A stretch of 33,258 bases of DNA, from NCBI RefSeq assembly GCF_022829365.1, contig NZ_JAKSYJ010000128.1:1-33258 (forward strand), read 5' to 3'. Position numbers and translations under genes: made by a program. This stretch comes from Methylobacterium sp. J-077. Its GTDB lineage: Bacteria; Pseudomonadota; Alphaproteobacteria; Rhizobiales; Beijerinckiaceae. A model generated the notes under the pieces. The model was not told where the DNA came from, made no database searches, and worked only from the letters and a program-made list of their open reading frames with translations. Within the stretch, counting starts at the first letter, position 1; each line of letters starts with the position of its first letter. Below are positions 28,568 to 33,258 of the stretch, one piece after another.

Positions 28568-30928
28568 ATGCCGACCATCCTCACCAAATTCGTCGATAGC
28601 CAGGCGCTCAGCTTCGTTCTAGCTGCGGCTACGATCTGCGCCTTCAGCGCCTGGTTACTCGTGTGCCTGATCCGGCAAGCTGAAAGCTCTTCCAGGGCCG
28701 CTCGACGGTCGTGGATGGCTGGGATCGCGGTGGTTGCAGGAACCGGGGTCTGGACAACCCACTTTGTGGCGATGCTCGGATACCGGACCGATCTCGTCCT
28801 GAGCTACCACCTCGGGACGACGGTGCTGTCTGCCGTAGCTGCGATCATCACCGTAGGCGTACCGCTTGCCATCGCGAACACTCTTGCAGGGGTGTGGACA
28901 CGGTCGGTCGCTGGCGCAGCATCAGGGTTTGGCATCGCCGTGATGCACATCACCGGCATGGCCGCACTTGAGGGGTGCGGTCAGACGCAGTCGGTCGGGC
29001 TCAACCTTGTCGCTTGCCTCATCGGCGCGACTAGCATGGCACTGGCCTGCGGGCTGCCGAAGAGATCCAACACCCCCCTGGTCACCGGTGGTCTCATCGT
29101 CGCCGCGGTATGTGGGACCCATTTCGTCTCCATCGCCGGCACTGTCCTCGTCGGCGAACAGGTCGATCGCCTCCTGCCGGGTATGCAGGTCACTCTGAGC
29201 ATCCTCGCCGCTACAGGGGCGGCGACCCTTCTACTCGGCTCCTTCCTCGTCCTATCTGCAGCCAAGCGCTTCGAGACACAGGAGGCGGCGCACGCGCGTG
29301 TCCTGGCGACCGCGTTGCAGAACATGTCGAACGGCATCCTCAAGGTGTCCGCTGGCGAAGTCGTCGAGCTCTACAATGCGCGCCTTTGCGCGATGCTCAA
29401 TCTCGCGCCGAGCAGCGTCGTTCGCGGCATGAGCCTGACGGCGTTTCTTGAGAGGGCGGGTCACGCGAATGCCTGGGATGAGGATCGGGTCGGCCGGGTC
29501 CTAGCAAACCACCGGGTTTGGATGGCCAAGGACTGCGAGACTCAGGTCGAGCACAACTTCGATGACGGGCGGGTTCTGTCCATCAACTGCCAGCCCATCG
29601 AGGACGGCGCGGTACTGACCTTCGATGACGTGACCCGGGTAAAGCAGGCGCAGCGGGAGATCTCGCACCTCGCCTACCACGATCCGCTGACGGGTTTGGC
29701 GAACCGCCGCTCCCTCATGGAGCACATGACACAAGCTCAAGGGGCCAAGCAGCCATTCACGCTCCTGCTAATAGACCTCGATCGGTTCAAGGCGGTCAAC
29801 GATACCTTCGGCCACGGCGTCGGCGATCGTCTCCTGGTCGATGTGGCCGTTCGGCTACGTGAACTGGTCGGTGAGACCGGGTTCGTGTCACGCCTCGGCG
29901 GAGACGAGATGGCGGTCGTTGTCCAAGGCGACGCTTCGGCCGCCATGGCGTTGACTGAGCACGTCATCGCAGGGATCGAGAAACCCTATACGTTCGACGA
30001 TCTCACCGTCGTCATCGGCTGCAGCATCGGCGTATGCGGGGCACAGGATACGTCGAGCGCGGAAGACCTGATGCAGCGCGCCGACATCGCGCTCTATGAG
30101 GCCAAGCGCCATGGCCGCGGGCGGGCGGCTCGCTACACCCCCGGCATGATCGAGACCATCGCCGAGCGGAACCTCTTGGAGAACGATATCCGGATCGCGC
30201 TGGCTAAAAACCAGTTCCACCTCGCCTACCAGCCGATCATGGCGCTGACGGACGATGATACCGTCGGGTTCGAGGCCTTGATCCGTTGGCAGCATCCGAC
30301 GCGGGGGTTCGTTTCGCCGGCGACCTTTATCCCGCTCGCGGAGGAGACAGGCCTGATCGTTCCGATCGGACAATGGGTCCTTGAGGAGGCCTGCCGTCAG
30401 GCAACCACGTGGCCAGCCAATCAGCACGTCGCGGTCAACGTCTCAGCTGTGCAGTTCCGATCGCCGCTGATCCTCGCGCATGTCACCGCGGCGCTGGCGA
30501 AGAGCGGCTTGTTAGCAAGCAGGCTTGAGATCGAGCTGACCGAGACGGCCTTAGTCGAAGACGGTCAGCAGATCGCCCATACCCTGTCGGCCTTACGTCA
30601 ACTCGGCATCAAGATCGCGATGGATGATTTCGGGACCGGGTACTCATCCCTGGCTCATCTGCGCAACCTGCCCTTGGACCGCATCAAGATTGATCGCAGC
30701 TTCGTTGCCGCGGCGCTGACAGACAAGCATTCCATGGCCGTCCTTAAGGCGATCACGCAGATGGGGCGCGACATGAGTATCCCAACCCTCGCCGAGGGCG
30801 TCGAAGACGCGGACCAGCTCGACCTACTCAGGAAGCTCGGCTGTGACGCGGTGCAGGGCTACCTAATTGGGCGGCCAGAACGACCGACATCAGTACTGCC
30901 ATCCGCAACCAACATTTGTGCCGCTTAG
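28568..30928 (+). CDS. MHYT-PAS-GGDEF-EAL cyclic-di-GMP protein
   Basis: A 786-residue membrane protein. The start MPTILTKFVDSQALSFVLAA aligns with the usual MHYT beginning; a start at 28475 would add 31 untypical residues. Seven membrane helices (about 1-235) carry the MHYT-type motifs WTTHFVAMLG, VMHITGMAAL and THFVSIAG, which may sense a diatomic gas through copper. A PAS-like stretch follows (about 245-365). The GGDEF domain has GGDEM at about 444-448, with no RxxD inhibitory site before it. The EAL domain is complete: Glu569 in FEALIRW, ELTE, DDFGTGYSSL, KIDRSFV and AEGVED. Phosphodiesterase activity is likely; cyclase activity is doubtful because of the changed motif. Confidence 0.92.
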   Translation: MPTILTKFVDSQALSFVLAAATICAFSAWLLVCLIRQAESSSRAARRSWMAGIAVVAGTGVWTTHFVAMLGYRTDLVLSYHLGTTVLSAVAAIITVGVPLAIANTLAGVWTRSVAGAASGFGIAVMHITGMAALEGCGQTQSVGLNLVACLIGATSMALACGLPKRSNTPLVTGGLIVAAVCGTHFVSIAGTVLVGEQVDRLLPGMQVTLSILAATGAATLLLGSFLVLSAAKRFETQEAAHARVLATALQNMSNGILKVSAGEVVELYNARLCAMLNLAPSSVVRGMSLTAFLERAGHANAWDEDRVGRVLANHRVWMAKDCETQVEHNFDDGRVLSINCQPIEDGAVLTFDDVTRVKQAQREISHLAYHDPLTGLANRRSLMEHMTQAQGAKQPFTLLLIDLDRFKAVNDTFGHGVGDRLLVDVAVRLRELVGETGFVSRLGGDEMAVVVQGDASAAMALTEHVIAGIEKPYTFDDLTVVIGCSIGVCGAQDTSSAEDLMQRADIALYEAKRHGRGRAARYTPGMIETIAERNLLENDIRIALAKNQFHLAYQPIMALTDDDTVGFEALIRWQHPTRGFVSPATFIPLAEETGLIVPIGQWVLEEACRQATTWPANQHVAVNVSAVQFRSPLILAHVTAALAKSGLLASRLEIELTETALVEDGQQIAHTLSALRQLGIKIAMDDFGTGYSSLAHLRNLPLDRIKIDRSFVAAALTDKHSMAVLKAITQMGRDMSIPTLAEGVEDADQLDLLRKLGCDAVQGYLIGRPERPTSVLPSATNICAA

Positions 30929-31042
30929 GCTGTTCGTTTCACCGATCGCCTTCGGCTTGCGCCGCACCGTCGAGGCGATCGGGGTCCTAATTTAGACCGC
31001 GGCGCCGGAGATTGCGACGATCGTGATCACGGTGGGCCTCTG

Positions 31043-31120
31043 CGCTGGGGCGGGCGCGGGAACGTCATCTCGGCGGCTGGGACGATCCTGCTGGACTTGG
31101 TAGGCGGAGGTGGCTGCTGA
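31043..31120 (+). pseudogene. relic of the 28011 gene's C-terminus
   Basis: The plus strand reads RWGGRGNVISAAGTILLDLV then GGGGC and a stop, matching SWRGRGNIIAAVGVALLDMV at the end of the 28011 gene. No start codon or upstream homology is seen. It lies beyond the c-di-GMP gene, so the two copies flank it, as after a duplication or an insertion. Confidence 0.55.
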
Positions 31121-31142
31121 CTGGTGAAGAGATCAGCCAGGT

Positions 31143-31307
31143 TCAGTCGAGCGCGGCCATCGAGATTGGATCGGCGCTTTCGTACAATTGGTACGACAAT
31201 GCAATGTGAGCGCCGCGATCGATCAGGTGCATTTGACCGGCCAGCATCAGCAGAGTGAAGGCACCCCATAGGGCAACAAATAAGAGCGGAGGGCCCTCGT
31301 CGGACAT
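31143..31307 (-). CDS. 54-residue small membrane protein
   Basis: MSDEGPPLLFVALWGAFTLL then MLAGQMHLIDRGAHIALSYQ, one membrane helix at about 7-24 and a polar tail (LYESADPISMAALD). The second Met was chosen because GGAG is eight bases upstream of it. Function unknown. It lies beside another small secreted-protein gene on the same strand. Confidence 0.65.
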   Translation of the reverse strand: MSDEGPPLLFVALWGAFTLLMLAGQMHLIDRGAHIALSYQLYESADPISMAALD

Positions 31308-31369
31308 GTGACTTACTCCTTTGCAGCGGGCATAAGGTTGCCGAGTGGCTGCTCCTGAAGACAAGCTGA

Positions 31370-31585
31370 TCAGTCTTTGGCTACCTCACCCGGTATTTCA
31401 AATCGGACAGCTTCTTTGGCAGGATTTGCCGCGGTCGGTGAGATGTCACCCGGGCAGCCGATTTGCTGGCGCTCAAGCGGCGTCGACGCTAGCGCACAAG
31501 CGAGCTCCGGCAGATCTGCCAGGTCGTCTGCGCGAGAAGTGTTGACCATGTTGATCAGCAGGACGGATACCAAGAAGAAGCGCAT
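31370..31585 (-). CDS. small secreted protein
   Basis: A 71-residue precursor with a signal peptide (MRFFLVSVLLINMVNTSRA, cleavage before DD). The mature part has two Cys (LACALASTPLERQQIGCPGD), suited to one disulfide in the periplasm. AGGA lies eight bases before the ATG. Family not recognised. The interval upstream, 31586-31770, has no gene. Confidence 0.65.
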   Translation of the reverse strand: MRFFLVSVLLINMVNTSRADDLADLPELACALASTPLERQQIGCPGDISPTAANPAKEAVRFEIPGEVAKD

Positions 31586-31770
31586 CGGACATTCCTCCGC
31601 GAAGCCCCCTGGAGGGATAGCTATCCACCTTCCAAGAGAGGCGCGTCACCCGTTCGGAGGATGCGAGGCCTCAAGGACGGCACCTGCCCCTCGCCCAAGG
31701 CACGAGGCTATCGGCCACCCGGGGATTGCCGAGGAGCCGGCAGCCATCACCCAAGTCGGGCGGTGGCATG

Positions 31771-32025
31771 CTACTCCCGCGCAGGCTTTGGCTCCGGCTT
31801 GGCCGTTCGCATCAGGGTCTGGATCGCTCGCGGCGCTCGACCGGCCTTCTCGGCGATCTCAGCCTCCTGCTGCTCGATGAGATCGCGGGCCGGTTGATCG
31901 CCATCCAGGCCACCGAGGATCTCCATAGGCACGCGCCGGTTCGAAGCGCGGCTGCCATCCTCGAACACGACGTCGAACAGGATGGAGCCGCGGTCTTGCG
32001 GGAGCTGTCGTGCGCGTTTGGCCAT
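31771..32025 (-). CDS. 84-residue hypothetical protein
   Basis: Starts MAKRARQLPQDRGSILFDVV. A beta-rich start (FDVVFEDGSRASNRRVPMEI) is followed by a helix-forming acidic region (DQPARDLIEQQEAEIAEKAG) and a basic tail. The opening resembles small proteins of phage and plasmid origin that contact DNA or other partners, without a firm match. Codon use fits the background. Confidence 0.65.
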   Translation of the reverse strand: MAKRARQLPQDRGSILFDVVFEDGSRASNRRVPMEILGGLDGDQPARDLIEQQEAEIAEKAGRAPRAIQTLMRTAKPEPKPARE

Positions 32026-32077
32026 GCCGGGCTGATACGCCCGTAAGCTCGGCTACACCAGAACGCAGACAGCCGTC

Positions 32078-32275
32078 TCACTTGCTGGTCAGGGCCTGCA
32101 GATCGTCGCGCTTCATGAGCAGGTCGCCGAGGTGGCGCCGGTAGAGCTCAATGCTCGCCCGTTCGCGTCTCGCCCCTTCCGCGGACAGGTCTGGGTCTTC
32201 GAGTGCGCGCAACGAGGACCGGACGCGCTCCTCCAGGGTGGCGATCTCGCGCTCGACCCTTTCAAGCTCGGTCAC
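32078..32275 (-). CDS. 65-residue coiled-coil protein
   Basis: MTELERVEREIATLEERVRS then SLRALEDPDLSAEGARRERA and a second helix SIELYRRHLGDLLMKRDDLQ. Two charged helices joined by an acidic turn form a likely antiparallel coiled coil. No catalytic motif. It lies 18 bases downstream of the 32294 gene on the same strand and is probably co-transcribed with it. Confidence 0.65.
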   Translation of the reverse strand: MTELERVEREIATLEERVRSSLRALEDPDLSAEGARRERASIELYRRHLGDLLMKRDDLQALTSK

Positions 32276-32293
32276 GGCAGCTCCTCAATGTGG

Positions 32294-32485
32294 TCAACCG
32301 GACGAGGCCAGACGGACCCATTCGAGGTGACTGGCCTTGGTCGCTCGACTGTGCGCGTCAGCACCATAGCGGACGAACACGAAGAACCTGTCGAACGAGG
32401 TCACGACGCCCAGTTCGGGCTCCACCTCCGGGCGGTCGCGATAAGCGACCCTGCGACCGATGTCCGATGGGGTCGGCGCGATCAT
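32294..32485 (-). CDS. 63-residue beta-rich protein of phage type
   Basis: MIAPTPSDIGRRVAYRDRPE then VEPELGVVTSFDRFFVFVRY. A short SH3-like barrel is suggested by IGRRVAYR, GVVTSF and FVFVRYGAD. Proteins of this form are frequent in prophages of alphaproteobacteria; their role is unknown. A 32-bp repeat lies 60 bases upstream and may be its promoter or operator. It precedes the coiled-coil gene at 32078. Confidence 0.7.
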   Translation of the reverse strand: MIAPTPSDIGRRVAYRDRPEVEPELGVVTSFDRFFVFVRYGADAHSRATKASHLEWVRLASSG

Positions 32486-32544
32486 GCTCAGTGAGACCCT
32501 TTGTGCCTCACCGAGAATGCGCCAGCTGCCGACTCGGGTCCCAA

Positions 32545-32576
32545 CGTTGACTTAACCGTGCCGCCCAACCGACATG
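32545..32576. repeat. 32-bp direct repeat, copy 1
   Basis: CGTTGACTTAACCGTGCCG followed by a variable CCCAA and CCGACATG. It matches copy 2 at 32975-33006 except for three positions. It lies upstream of the minus-strand gene starting at 32485. Confidence 0.85.
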
Positions 32577-32616
32577 CGCAGCCTGGCCCGATCCGCCCAA
32601 AGATACACGGCAGGCT

Positions 32617-32895
32617 TCACGGACCCAGGCCGCCCCCGTTTTTTCGCACGGGCCACGCCGGAGTGGGACGCTCGACTTGCGATTGAGCCTCGACCCGATG
32701 CGTCATCCTCCCCACGCCGAGCCGGGCGTGTAGCTTTGCCGTCACGCCGGCCATGGCCAGCAGCCCAAACGCCAAAGCGAAGACCGACAGGGTATCCTTG
32801 ATTGCGTCGTCGTACTGCCGTCCGGCGTGGATGATCAGCCAGCCCACTCCGATGAACACGGCTGCGCAGATCAGCGGGATCGTCAGGTCGGGCAT
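32617..32895 (-). CDS. 92-residue membrane protein
   Basis: MPDLTIPLICAAVFIGVGWL with a first membrane helix at about 4-23, a polar loop with HAGRQYDDAIKD, a second helix at about 35-52 (SVFALAFGLLAMAGVTA) and a long basic cytoplasmic tail. No known family. The second copy of the 32-bp repeat is 80 bases upstream, so it may share regulation with the 32294 gene. Confidence 0.7.
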   Translation of the reverse strand: MPDLTIPLICAAVFIGVGWLIIHAGRQYDDAIKDTLSVFALAFGLLAMAGVTAKLHARLGVGRMTHRVEAQSQVERPTPAWPVRKNGGGLGP

Positions 32896-32974
32896 CGGGC
32901 CATTAACGACCTAAACCGCGGCTCAGTTCGGCGGATGCGACCCAGTCGCTCCGAGGCCGCACTCGTCCCCTTAC

Positions 32975-33006
32975 CGTTGACTTAACCGTGCCGTCCGGCC
33001 GACATG
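32975..33006. repeat. 32-bp direct repeat, copy 2
   Basis: Second copy of the repeat at 32545-32576, upstream of the minus-strand gene starting at 32895. The following sequence (GGACCG, CCGGCCGG) is not shared. Confidence 0.85.
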
Positions 33007-33092
33007 GACCGTTCCGGCCGGCCCCGCCTTGGCGAGTCGAGAGCCGGCAATTCAGGAGACCATCGCTGCGGATCTGAGACCCTGAAAAGCCA

Positions 33093-33122
33093 ACAGCCCC
33101 TTCCCGGCAAGGAAGAGGCTGT
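33093..33122 (-). terminator. hairpin, possible minus-strand terminator
   Basis: ACAGCC and GGCTGT with CTTCC/GGAAG inside pair across 33093-33122, with small internal mismatches. On the minus strand TGGCTTTTC follows. A gene ending here would have to start to the right of the window. Confidence 0.4.
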
Positions 33123-33137
33123 CGAAAAACCTGAGGC

Positions 33138-33169
33138 CTTGTGAGGCCCGCATCGCTGCCCCTCACAAG
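33138..33169. repeat. 9-bp inverted repeat near the window end
   Basis: CTTGTGAGG at 33138-33146 and CCTCACAAG at 33161-33169 pair exactly around a 14-base loop. No gene is seen in 32896-33258; the only open frames there are compositionally poor. Confidence 0.55.
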
Positions 33170-33258
33170 CCATGAGACCCCCCGGGGTGTCAAGACGGAA
33201 CCTGTTTCCGTCAACGGGAAGGCTTTGCCTGGACCCTGCCGCGGCCCGTGAGGGACCG

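Noticed and set aside
32903..33214. 103-codon minus-strand frame at the window end
   Set aside because: No recognisable motif, crosses the 32-bp repeat and hairpins, composition typical of noncoding frames.
1..33258. CRISPR array, tRNA or rRNA genes
   Set aside because: No regularly spaced direct repeats and no cloverleaf or T-loop pattern were found by reading both strands; a dedicated search was not possible.

Overview
The window looks like accessory DNA of a high-GC alphaproteobacterium, most likely Methylobacterium/Methylorubrum or a close relative. That assignment is inference from GC-rich codon use and from recognised small families (DUF6894 proteins, an HNH protein starting MPIRPEH, GC-rich phage-like hypotheticals, a CHASE3 hybrid kinase, an MHYT-GGDEF-EAL protein); no rRNA, tRNA or core gene is present to confirm it. 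The region is a mosaic: phage or plasmid remnants, one IS5-type insertion sequence, a ParA partition module with a serine recombinase, signalling genes and many very small proteins.

Layout. 1-1250: a HicB-like antitoxin tail, then an AT-rich patch with two 51-codon reading frames and a GC-rich palindrome that folds into an exact three-way junction. 1251-2850: HNH protein, coiled-coil partner, small membrane and secreted proteins. 3264-6944: two phage-like minus-strand genes, a 5'-truncated phage/plasmid replication-type ATPase, a 147-bp nested palindrome and four tightly coupled small genes. 7007-9805: a secreted Arg/Asp-rich protein, a PilZ protein and two broken members of one ~115-residue family (one frameshifted at a C run, one split by the insertion sequence). 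10042-11211: DUF5681-led operon of small genes. 11206-13391: integrase relic, ParA, a small partition-type partner, serine recombinase and its coupled partner.

13690-19010: CHASE3-PAS-PAS hybrid histidine kinase with two receiver domains, two Crp/Fnr regulators and a DUF6894 protein. 19292-22998: paired paralogous small proteins, secreted proteins, terminators and repeats. 23232-25198: a minus-strand cluster of 24-51-residue peptides, several of them membrane proteins, around an XRE repressor and pieces of other XRE genes. 25198-28412: a divergent five-gene operon of unknown function, probably controlled by that XRE protein through palindromic operators. 28568-30928: c-di-GMP enzyme. 31043-33258: small minus-strand genes, two of them preceded by the same 32-bp repeat.

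How the parts may work together. The best candidate for something undescribed is the XRE cassette at 24626-25186: repressor, a 51-residue membrane protein overlapping it by 4 bases, and a 24-residue peptide resembling a free XRE C-terminal tail, again overlapping by 4 bases, with three operator-like palindromes facing the divergent operon. The c-di-GMP enzyme, PilZ protein, hybrid kinase and Crp-type regulators give the segment a sensory character, but nothing in the sequence links them into one circuit. Three genes or relics show probable one-base frameshifts, two of them at C/G homopolymers, so assembly error must be excluded before they are treated as decayed.
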